NCBI GenBank assembly: GCA_965240325.2
Contig: OZ251224.1
Coordinates: 1,364,001 to 1,428,000, forward strand
Direction of reading: 5' to 3'
Length of the DNA: 64,000 bases
Source: Rebecca billardiae RCC1528
Taxonomy: Eukaryota > Haptophyta
The notes below the pieces were generated by a model. It was not told the DNA's origin and searched no databases. It worked only from the letters and a program-made list of their open reading frames with translations. This document shows, one piece after another, positions 18,155 to 27,199 of this stretch. The stretch's first letter is position 1, and each line of letters starts with the position of its first letter. Made by a program: the position numbers and the translations under genes.

Positions 18155-20691
18155 CAGCAACATGTTGCCGTGCCTGCTGCTCGATAGAGGGCGGTCTTTC
18201 GATCGGGCAGGCGGCGCAGTCCGCCGCGAGTCTCATCAATAAGTCCTCAGGGCAAGTAACCAGTACTAGGCAGATGCAGGCCCGCGGTCAGGGCTTAGTT
18301 GCGCCCATGAGGCTCGTGACTGATTGCAGGGCTGGCATGCATACTGTTCAGAAGGGGGATTGTAGGGGCCGCCCGTTCATGCGTGCGCTGGGCAAGGGCG
18401 GTGCTGGGCGTCCAGCACGTCGCCGCCGGGTCGCGTAAGCTGTGCAGGCGCACGGGCGCCGCAGGCGCTTCCTGAAGTTCCTGAGTTCGATGCGCCATCA
18501 ACTTCGGCGGCCGTCCGGGGCTTGAGTCCAGCTCGGCAAATTGTCCATGCTGGTGGAGTTATTGTAAACTCGCGCCAGAAAAAAGGAGAGGGGAGGAAAA
18601 AGGAGGGGGAGGAGGGAAGGAGGGAGAAGAGAGGGGGAGAAGAGAGGGAGGAAAAGGAGGATCATCGTAGTCGGTGATAGTGGTCAGTCTGATACAGCTG
18701 GGCGCTCGGTCAGGGACATCATGTCTCGGCTACAGACGTGACATCCGTCGACTGTAGTGGCTGAATCGGTTACGCCTGCTCGTCGTCGCGCGCTCGGCGC
18801 TTCGAAATCACTGTCGTCGTGCCGTGATTGTGACGACAGGCGACGACAGTGACCCTCCGCCGCAGGCAAAGCGCACGCCGTCAGACCTGGGCTCAGTGAG
18901 GCGGTAGCGGTGCGCACACGCCCTGCCGTCACAAACACATGCCGATGCATTCAATGGGCGTCTGGCTGTTTCACTCATCGACAACTGCTGCCGAGCAAGA
19001 GGAGCGCTCGAGTGAGGCGCGTCTAAGGCATGGTATCACGCCACGCAGTCAGCGGCCAGCGAGCAAGTGGGCGGCACTCCGCCCATCAGCAGCCTCCGCA
19101 CACGTGTGAGCTGTGGTGGAGCTGTGCAGGTGGTCACGCGACAGACGAGAGGAGGCGGCGGAATGCGGGCGAACAGTCGCCTCAGCCGATGCGCACGAAA
19201 GCGTGTGTCGGTCAGCGGATGGCTACCTCGTACACACACGGCACAGTGCACGGCTGCCAACAGCACGTGCCACTGGGTGGGTCGCTCTCACAAAGGACTC
19301 AGCGCCGCGAGAGCGAGGAGCGCTGGCCTGACGACGGGGGGCGCGAGTGCAGGTGCGGTGGACCGGTGCCGCGGCCTGTATGCGACTCCCGATGCAAATG
19401 CGCGCGCGCGTGCGCGTAAGGGTGTCGTCCAGCCTCTGCGGCACTCAGACTCTGGAAGGCTGCTGCGGTGCACACATGTGCCTTCCTCAGCCGCCTCACG
19501 CGCCAAGTGGCACGCATCACGGCGGCGAGAGCGTCCGCGACGTTGGCGATCGCAGGGCCGACCCCTAGCAGCTTCAGCGCCTCGTCCTCGGTACCGCCCG
19601 GAGCCCAAAGCTGCTGAAGCTCTGGGCCGACCACGATCTCACACTCACCTACCGTGCAGCAGGGGCCTGCTTTGCGAGCGCGGTCGTACGTGCATGGTCC
19701 CTTGCTCCACGGTGTGCTTTCTCTCGCAAATCCGCTGCTGATCGCGCCTCTCAGCCATGCGCCCAGCGCCGCCGCGACAAGCTGCGCAGCGCCCCGCGGC
19801 TGTCGGCGCGCGCGAGGGCGGCCGCGACTAGGCACGCGACGGCAGGCGGTGCGCTGTGCGGCGCGGCGGCGGGCGGCGCGTTCGGCACTGCCGGCGCCAC
19901 AGAGGCCGCGCGCTCGCAGCTGAGATTGCGGTGCGCGTCTACCCATCACCCGCGTCGCCGACCGCTGGCGGCAGCGGTGGCCGCCGAGGGCCGCGCGCAC
20001 TGGCGGCGTAGGTGTGCCGCGCGCCGCCGAGCGTGCACGCGGGCGCGCGTGTGTGCGTCACGTCGTCGGGAAAGGGCAACGCCACGGCGCCCCGCATCTG
20101 CCGCGGCCGGCATGGCGACACGAGATACGGCCGCGTCCCCCGAAGGTCAGCGGCGCTAACACCGAAGTCAGCAACGTGAGCAGCGCCAACCTCGACGCTG
20201 ACAAGAGCTGGACTGCTTCGGCTTAGCTGTCAGACGCCACGTGGGTGGTCAGGCGCGTCCCCTGCCGACACGTGCATATGTGCCAGTGGGAGTGATGCAC
20301 GCGAGGCCACGGCGTTTAGCGTCGATCGTGCGTTGCCAAACGCGCCTTGAGGTCGCTCCCCACGCGCGGTCTGTGAGGGTGTTTGAACCCCTCGCCGGGC
20401 GCCATCGTCAGCGACCAAGTGCGAGGGCCGGAGGAGGGGAGTCAACGAGGGCCAAGGGCGTTGTCGCCACGAGGCCTCCGCCAACTCGTGCAACCATTGG
20501 CTGAGCCAAAAGATGGCAGTCTGAAGTCCTATGTGAGCCAAAAGATAGCCCAATAAGTAAAAGTCCTGCCTAGGCCCTTCCGGACAGCCAAAAGAGTCCA
20601 CCAGCATGCCCTAGTAGCCTCCAGCTCCGCTCGCCACCAGCCTTGGCCGGACGCTTGAGGCCGATCGGGACTGCAGCGGCTCCCGCGCGAC
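18155..20691. other. 2.5-kb spacer, no gene seen
   Basis: ORFs here are short, overlapping and unlike proteins. It contains an 85-nt pure-purine tract (18577-18661) and, near 20505 and 20533, two copies of GAGCCAAAAGAT. Confidence 0.5.
18577..18661 (+). repeat. 85-nt uninterrupted polypurine tract
   Basis: Every base from 18577 to 18661 is A or G (AGAAAAAAGGAGAGGGGAGG at its start), with imperfect GGGA/GGAG periodicity and mirror-like segments. Such tracts can form triplex (H-DNA) structures. It lies downstream of the second kinase gene. Confidence 0.95.
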
Positions 20692-22686
20692 ATGGCGGCC
20701 GACGCGGCCGATCTGCCCGCGTCGCTCGAGGCGCTGCGCACGTTCATGGAGCGTGCAGCGGAGCTGCGCGAGCGCGAGCCCGCGGTCGCGTATACGTGCC
20801 GGCTGTGGGTCGCCCATTCAGCTCGAGAGCTCAGTCTCAACGCCGAGGCCCAAGGCTGGCTCAAGCACCTGCACGCAGAGCTGGCGGCCGAGCACGCGCA
20901 GCTGCCGCCGAACGTGGACCTGCGCGCCGCGAGCGAGTCGTTCGCCACGCGCCTTCTCGGCGCTGCCGCTGCGAGCGACCGGCCGGGCTGCGCCGAAATG
21001 CGCGTCGCGCAGGCGTGGTACGTCGCCTCCGTTGTGCTGGACGCGTGCAAGCAGTTTGGCCCTCTGCCCGAGCACCTCGCGGATCGGCAGCTGTACGCTC
21101 GGGCGCGATTCCAGGACATCAAGCGCTGCGCGAGTGTGGCACAGCACGCCCCCGCCCCTCACGCGGCGCCGTCCGCCCCCGAGGCTCGCCACACGCCGCA
21201 CGCGCCGACGGCGCAGCAGTACTCGTGCGGGGATGGTGTGCTGCACACGCAGCCAGACGGCGCGTGCGTACCCGCCACGGTCGTGGGCGTGCATCTCGAC
21301 GATGGCGAGCCGTACTACACGATCAAGTACGCGGACGGCGTGGAGCGTGGCACGGTCGCCACGCGCTTGGCGCCGCTGCGCGACGGTGATGCGGAGCAGC
21401 AGGCCTCGGGCGCGGCGGTCGCCAGCGGAGTACTGCCTGCGACCGGCGAGCACGCGCAGCCACAGCAGCCGCCGCCGCCTGCGCCGCCTGCGCAGCCTGC
21501 GCACCCAGCGCCAGTTTTGCCGCCCGCTTTGAGCGGGCCGGGGTCTCCGGCGCTCAGCCCGGCTCCAGGACCTCCTCCGGCGGCTCCAGCGCCGCTCGTG
21601 ACCTCCGCGCCTATGCCACCATCGCCCATCCCGCCATCGCACGGCGTCGCGCTCGCGCCGCACGAGCCCGCGCCAACGGTGCTGGAACCCGCAGGGTTCA
21701 CGGCCGCCGCCGGGCCGCCGGGCGTGCCGTTGTTTGCTGCGCCGCACGTCGGCTCGCCCGCCACCTCTGCGCCGGTCCAACCTGTCGCGGGTGCCGGCAG
21801 CGGCGGCCTTGCCCACACCACCGCGCACGGCGGCGGGGCTGGTGCCATGGCGGCTGCGCGCTCACGTGCGCGCATGCGCTCGAACGGCGGGCTGGCCATG
21901 CCGCCCGAAGCCGCACCCGGGCCCCAGCAGGGGAACGACGGCCTTTCCGTGCCGCCGACTGGCATGCCGCCGCCGAGCTCGGCGCCGCACGTGCCCGCGG
22001 CGTGCACGGTGCAGCCAGCTGCATCGGGGTGCGGCCATCCCCACGCCCCGAGCGCGCCCGTGTGCGTGCCCAGCGCGCAGGCCAGCGTGCTGGCTGCGTT
22101 CAACCCGTGCGCCTCACCGATGGCCGCGCTGCCGCCAGCGTCGGCCACGGCACCCAATGCTGCGGGGCCGACTGCCGGGCCGGGCCTGACGCACCCGCTG
22201 CCTCCGCAAGGCATCCCAGGGCCGCCGCACGTGCCTTCCCACGCGCATCTGCCTCCGCCGGAGGCGCAGCACGGGGCGGCTGCGCGGCATCAGCCGCCAG
22301 GCGGGCCTCAGCCAGGGCAGAATACCGCACCGGCGGGCACGGGCGGCGCGCCTGGCGCATGGCCGCCGCCGTCCGCGCCTTCGCTGCAGCCTCCGTCCTC
22401 GCCGAGCACCGGGCTGCCTCCCCCGGCGGCGCCCACACCCGGAGCGCCACCGACGGCGCCCAGCATCGCGCCGCAGGGTCCAGCTGCGCCGACGCCAACG
22501 CCGGAGGGCGCACCGCCCAAGCCGCTCGCGCTCGAGCAGCTCGACGACCATCTCAAGTACCTGTACGCCGTTTTCGACGCGCAGCACGCCAGCCAGCTCG
22601 CCGTGAACGCGCTGCAGTTCGGCGATGCTCCACGTGCGATCGAGTGCATCCAGCAGGCCCTCTCGTTGCTGCGGCCCCTGACTTGA
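20692..22686 (+). CDS. VTA1: Vta1/LIP5-family ESCRT-III cofactor with Tudor-like insert
   Basis: 664 residues, intronless, starting at the ATG at 20692. The N-terminal 145 residues match the Vta1/LIP5 MIT-like domain: LP..LEALRTFMERAAELRE, CRLWVAHSARELS, and AQAWYVASVVLDACKQFG followed by ARARFQDIKRC. The last 55 residues match the C-terminal Vta1 domain that activates the Vps4 ATPase (NALQFGDAPRAIECIQQALSLL). Vta1 binds Vps4 and ESCRT-III at endosomes and promotes filament disassembly. Between the two domains, residues 178-232 form a Tudor/SMN-like strand pattern (VVGVHLDDGEPYYTIKYADG) not normally present in Vta1. A Pro/Ala-rich linker of about 370 residues follows. Confidence 0.9.
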   Translation: MAADAADLPASLEALRTFMERAAELREREPAVAYTCRLWVAHSARELSLNAEAQGWLKHLHAELAAEHAQLPPNVDLRAASESFATRLLGAAAASDRPGCAEMRVAQAWYVASVVLDACKQFGPLPEHLADRQLYARARFQDIKRCASVAQHAPAPHAAPSAPEARHTPHAPTAQQYSCGDGVLHTQPDGACVPATVVGVHLDDGEPYYTIKYADGVERGTVATRLAPLRDGDAEQQASGAAVASGVLPATGEHAQPQQPPPPAPPAQPAHPAPVLPPALSGPGSPALSPAPGPPPAAPAPLVTSAPMPPSPIPPSHGVALAPHEPAPTVLEPAGFTAAAGPPGVPLFAAPHVGSPATSAPVQPVAGAGSGGLAHTTAHGGGAGAMAAARSRARMRSNGGLAMPPEAAPGPQQGNDGLSVPPTGMPPPSSAPHVPAACTVQPAASGCGHPHAPSAPVCVPSAQASVLAAFNPCASPMAALPPASATAPNAAGPTAGPGLTHPLPPQGIPGPPHVPSHAHLPPPEAQHGAAARHQPPGGPQPGQNTAPAGTGGAPGAWPPPSAPSLQPPSSPSTGLPPPAAPTPGAPPTAPSIAPQGPAAPTPTPEGAPPKPLALEQLDDHLKYLYAVFDAQHASQLAVNALQFGDAPRAIECIQQALSLLRPLT

Positions 22687-23341
22687 CCCGCCGCGCCAGT
22701 GGCAGTGGGCGATGGCAACCTAATTGGCAACGCCTGTTCAGTAGTAGCTATACTGCACGCTACTTAGTATAAAATAATATATATGCGTCACCCGCCAGCA
22801 TAATGGCAGCGATGCTGGCCAGGCTCACGGGTCGCGCCCGCTGCGCCGGCGCCGCCGCGGCCTCGCGGATTGAGGCTAGAACGGTATAGAACGGTAGAGT
22901 AGCGCGCAGCCTGCTTGCAACTCCGTACCCGGTCCGTACCGTCCGCCGGACGTGACGGGACGAGTCGTCGATCTTATATATAGTAGTAGCACACTCTTTA
23001 CTTGTGGGGTCAGACAGGTCATTGATACTTTAGGTCTGCACCCTCGCCTGGCATGCCCCCGACGGCGAGGTCAGCACGGCCGTCAGAACGGGGTGATCCT
23101 GGCCGCTACTTGCCCATCCTTCCAGTTCGCAGCCCCACGCGCGCGGGTCACACGATGACGTGGACGTGGACGTGGACGTGAGAGTGGTCGAAAAGTCGGC
23201 AGGGAAGCTGTAACTCACGCGCACGCGCTCGTACGGCGACGCCGACCGGCGAGTGCAACGCACCTCTGTCCCGGACGTTGCACTCGCGCCTTGGATCGCG
23301 GTGGCCGGTGGCCGGTGGGCTGTACATTGGGGCTGAGCAAA
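22687..23341. other. Spacer before fold-back element 2
   Basis: No gene seen. Contains AT-rich TATATA-type stretches (about 22770-22785 and 22973-22985) and a GACGTGGACGTGGACGTGGA short tandem near 23157-23178. Confidence 0.5.
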
Positions 23342-23368
23342 CGGCTGAGGGTATCCTATGCGCTGATT

Positions 23369-26300
23369 TCCCCCCCCCAAGAAGGGCTCAGCCCTCGATT
23401 TGCGCGCGGGACGCGCGCCGTCGAAGTCGCGCTTTCGCCGCTTCTGAAAAGCGCCGTGGTACCTCTCCGCGCGCTGCGCGCCAGTGGGCGCACAGTGGCG
23501 GCCGCGCGCCGCCGCGCGGGCCGCAGCCTCGCGGCCACTGGCGCCACCGCGAGGCCGCGCGCTCGGGCGGCGCGGGCTGCCAGCCGCGCGTAGGAGCCCG
23601 CCGCGCGCGCTCGGCCCGGCTCGCGGCCTGCTCGCCGCCCGTGAGCTCGGCACGCGGCCGGCGCGACCCGGGCGGCGCGGCGCGCGAGGTTCGCGCGCCC
23701 GCTCGCCGGGCGCGTGAGCGAGTCGAGCGCGTTCGGTCGGCAGCGCCTGGGTGAGCGGGTCGGCCACAGGCTGTAGCGAGCCGGGCTTCCTCGCCTCGAC
23801 GCCCGAGGCGGTGCGCCGCGCGCGTTCTGTGCCGGTCTGCGGCGGCGCAGCGGCTGCGCTCGCGCACGGACGGCCGCTGGGCTTGGATGGGCGCTCTCGA
23901 GCGCGTTTGGCGGCGGATCCCGCGCGGAGGGCTGGGGCAGGCACGGCAGTCCGCTCTGTCCGCGCCAAGCCCGCCTCGTGACGGAGGCCTTGCCCATCGA
24001 CCGCTCGCGCGCCTCGCCGCCGGCGCTCGACCGGAGTCGGGCGTGGGCCGCACGCGCCCCGCGCGCGCCGCGCGCCCGCCCGGTCGGCCCATGAAGGCGA
24101 TGCGATGTGCTCTTCACTGTGCCTGGCTCCCGCGTGCGCTGGCTGGTCGCACGCCTTCCTGGACGTTGCCTTTGGCGCGCCTCGCTCCAGCATGCGCGTC
24201 GTGTGTGTCGCTGTGCACGCCGTGGGCACAAGTCAGAAGTGTTGCAATCGTGAGCGGAGCTTAGCCTGTGGGCTGCACGCAGCTCGCCCCGTGCCTGATG
24301 GAATCGCTGGGCGCGCGAGAGGCTATGCCACACACATCCGGGTATGCGCCAGTAGATAGCACGTGGCTACGTCCAACACGTCTAGGCGGAAGGTCGGGTG
24401 AGTCTAACAACTTGAGGCGGTGCCCCGAGTACCTGACAACATCGACGGCCGAGCCCGTGGTGCACACGTCAGCTGAGACTCTCTGGCTGACAGGTCAGAG
24501 CCGCCATCACCGATGCCGTGCCCGCGTCGGTGCGGCTAGGCACATGACCGAGCGAACATGCGCCATCACGGTGTGCCCGAGGCAGGCCCGAGGCAGCCCA
24601 CCATGCTGGCCGACATCATCTCGGGCTCGGCACCGCAGGACAGCAGCTGCTGGCCGAGCAGAGGCACTCGCGTGGCCCATAGTGTGCTCGCAAGTTTGCT
24701 CGGCCCATAAGGCGCTGCCTCCCGAGGGCGAGATCGCGGTGGGCCACCGCCCGTGCGCGCCGGCCAACCTTGCCTCAATCGCCAAGCGCAAGCACCTCGC
24801 CATCTGCTGCCGCTGCAGAGGCGCGCTGAGGGCGCTAGCCAGCCTGTGTGACCGTCTGTCAGACTGAGGCATCATTGGTGACTGCTCGTGTAGCCGTGCC
24901 ATCCAGAGTGCACTTCAGTGGGGCGAAATGCTGGTGGTCAGGCGGTAGAGGCTGTGCTCCGTGTCACACGCGGACGTCGCAGTGCGAGAGAGCACGCCGA
25001 GGCGGCGCTGCAGGTAGCAAGTGCGGTTGAGAATCATGCCCGACTGACACTGCTGCCTGTATTGTCAGCGTTGCTTGCAGGAAGGGCTGGCTGCAGGTGC
25101 CACCCAGCCCACCGGCCGGCCAACCGCTGTCGCCACCACTATCGCCGCGGGCATGCCCACCACCATCACCGCCACCGTCTCCGCCGCTAAGCCCGCCGCG
25201 TAGAACGCGGCCGTCGCCGCCGCCACGCCCGCCACCGAGCTCGCAGCCGAGCCCGCAGCCATCACCGCCACCGTCGCCCCCTCCCCCCAATCCGCCGCCG
25301 AGCCCACCGCAGATCCCACTACCACCATCGCTACCACCATCACCGCCGGCGTCGTCACCACCTAGTCCGCCGCCGTCATCACCGTCATCATCACCGCCCA
25401 GTCCGCCGCCGAGCCCAGAGCGTCGTCGCCGCCATCGTCTCTGCCACCATCGCCGCTGCCCAGCCAGTCTCAGGGTACGCGCAGCCGTCATCGGTCATCA
25501 CGCGGTCGTCGTGCAGTATTCAAGTTCAACGACACTGCTACATCAGCAAACCGGGTGGCGATCCCAGGTGCGCATGGCAACGGGTGTCAAGCAGCGTCGT
25601 CCGCTCAACAGGTGTACGTTCCCTACATCCATGCTGCTGCTCGGGCTCTGGCGAGTCTGGCAGAGCTGTCGGCACTGCGCACGCGCGGGCTCGCGCGTGC
25701 ACACGCGCGGGCTCGCGCACACAGTAGCAGACTAAGTGCAGCACTGCTGAGTGAACAGCACGCGCACAGCCATGGGCACGGCGTGCCTAGCACGGCCGTG
25801 AGACGGGCGGGCACGGGTGCGCTGGGGCGGCCCAGGCTGCATCAACTGCCCCTGTCGCTCGCCAACACTCTAGCTGGGCCTGCTAGCTCAGCTTGTGTTC
25901 ATGCGCTGCCGGCGCTCAGTCGGCTCGGCACAGTCACTGCAATGGGCAATAGCGCTTTGTGCCCTGCCGGCCCCGCCTGCTGGCGCTGCGCCAAGGTCAG
26001 CACAGTGGTGGGCCCATTGGGCGCGGACAGCAGCACGCGCCGCGCATCTCATGTCTGTGACCGCTGCCAGTTCGGGCACTCAAAGGGCCACAGCCAGTGG
26101 ACGGTCCAGACCCCGCATGAGCGCTGAGCAAGGCGAGGAACGAGTGCGACCGGCTGAGCAGAGATGCCAGCTGAAAAGTAGGCTGCTGCAACTGCATTGC
26201 CCTCGCGTGCCGCTGGATGCCGCGCTGCCTTCGTGGGCCGACCGGGCGGGCGCGCGGCGCGCGCGGGGCGCGTGCGGCCCACGCCCGACTCCGGTCGAGC

Positions 26301-26956
26301 GCCGGCGGCGAGGCGCGCGAGCGGTCGATGGGCAAGGCCTCCGTCACGAGGCGGGCTTGGCGCGGACAGAGCGGACTGCCGTGCCTGCCCCAGCCCTCCG
26401 CGCGGGATCCGCCGCCAAACGCGCTCGAGAGCGCCCATCCAAGCCCAGCGGCCGTCCGTGCGCGAGCGCAGCCGCTGCGCCGCCGCAGACCGGCACAGAA
26501 CGCGCGCGGCGCACCGCCTCGGGCGTCGAGGCGAGGAAGCCCGGCTCGCTACAGCCTGTGGCCGACCCGCTCACCCAGGCGCTGCCGATCGAACGCGCTC
26601 GACTCGCTCACGCGCCCGGCGAGCGGGCGCGCGAACCTCGCGCGCCGCGCCGCCCGGGTCGCGCCGGCCGCGTGCCGAGCTCACGGGCGGCGAGCAGGCC
26701 GCGAGCCGGGCCGAGCGCGCGCGGCGGGCTCCTACGCGCGGCTGGCAGCCCGCGCCGCCCGAGCGCGCGGCCTCGCGGTGGCGCCAGTGGCCGCGAGGCT
26801 GCGGCCCGCGCGGCGGCGCGCGGCCGCCACTGTGCGCCCACTGGCGCGCAGCGCGCGGAGAGGTACCACGGCGCTTTTCAGAAGCGGCGAAAGCGCGACT
26901 TCGACGGCGCGCGTCCCGCGCGCAAATCGAGGGCTGAGCCCTTCTTGGGGGGGGGA
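23369..26956. mobile_element. Fold-back element 2: 730-bp inverted arms, GATT target duplication
   Basis: Left arm 23369-24098 and right arm 26227-26956 are reverse complements with only a few mismatches (for example at 24092). The tips are T followed by nine C on the left and nine G followed by A on the right. The loop (24099-26226) is 2,128 bp. GATT is duplicated at 23365-23368 and 26957-26960, and the adjoining 40-bp repeat preserves the unfilled site. I see no transposase: the loop carries only low-complexity and unconvincing ORFs. The arm sequences do not resemble those of fold-back element 1, yet both share GATT flanks and a T…A terminal base pair. The mobilising enzyme is unknown; several eukaryotic DNA transposon superfamilies make 4-bp duplications. 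Confidence 0.88.
25098..25470. repeat. CCN-rich low-complexity tract inside element 2
   Basis: Dense CCGCC/CACCAC/CATCAC sequence. The plus strand reads Ser-Pro-Pro repeats and the minus strand Gly-Gly-Asp repeats. The plus frame lacks an ATG and both look like by-products of a CCN trinucleotide bias. A hydroxyproline-rich wall protein fragment cannot be excluded. Confidence 0.6.
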
Positions 26957-27199
26957 GATTGGTGGAAAGCTTTCGGCTGAGGGTATCCTATGCGCTGATT
27001 GGTGGAAAGCTTTGAAAACTTGGTGAGCAACTGAGCATTCCGCATGCTCGTCAATAAAATAATACGGGAGCACGCGCTCACTTTCTGATGATGCCGGTAC
27101 TCACGAGCTGTGTGGTTCTGACCGCGTTCGAGCCGCGCGGGCGCGCGGGACGCCTCCGCGCCTGTGCACCCCTCCCACCCACCGACCAAGCACCAGACG

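Larger units (their letters stand above)
23342..27013. repeat. 40-bp tandem duplication, one copy split by element 2
   Basis: An intact 40-bp unit occupies 26974-27013 (starts CGGCTGAGGGTATCC, ends GGTGGAAAGCTTT). The preceding copy is split: its first 27 bp lie at 23342-23368, ending in GATT, and its last 13 bp lie at 26961-26973, preceded by a second GATT (26957-26960). The intact copy has a single GATT at that position. It therefore acts as an internal empty-site control for the insertion. Confidence 0.9.

Noticed and set aside
25097-25735. Ser-Pro-Pro-rich protein, extensin or pherophorin-like
   Set aside because: The frame has no ATG start, lies in the loop of a mobile element, and is explained by CCN repeat bias; noted only as a low-complexity tract.
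23388-26937. Long ORFs (up to 399 codons) in the arms of fold-back element 2, as transposase
   Set aside because: All frames are open through GC-rich arm sequence, with no catalytic motifs and Arg/Ala/Pro composition.
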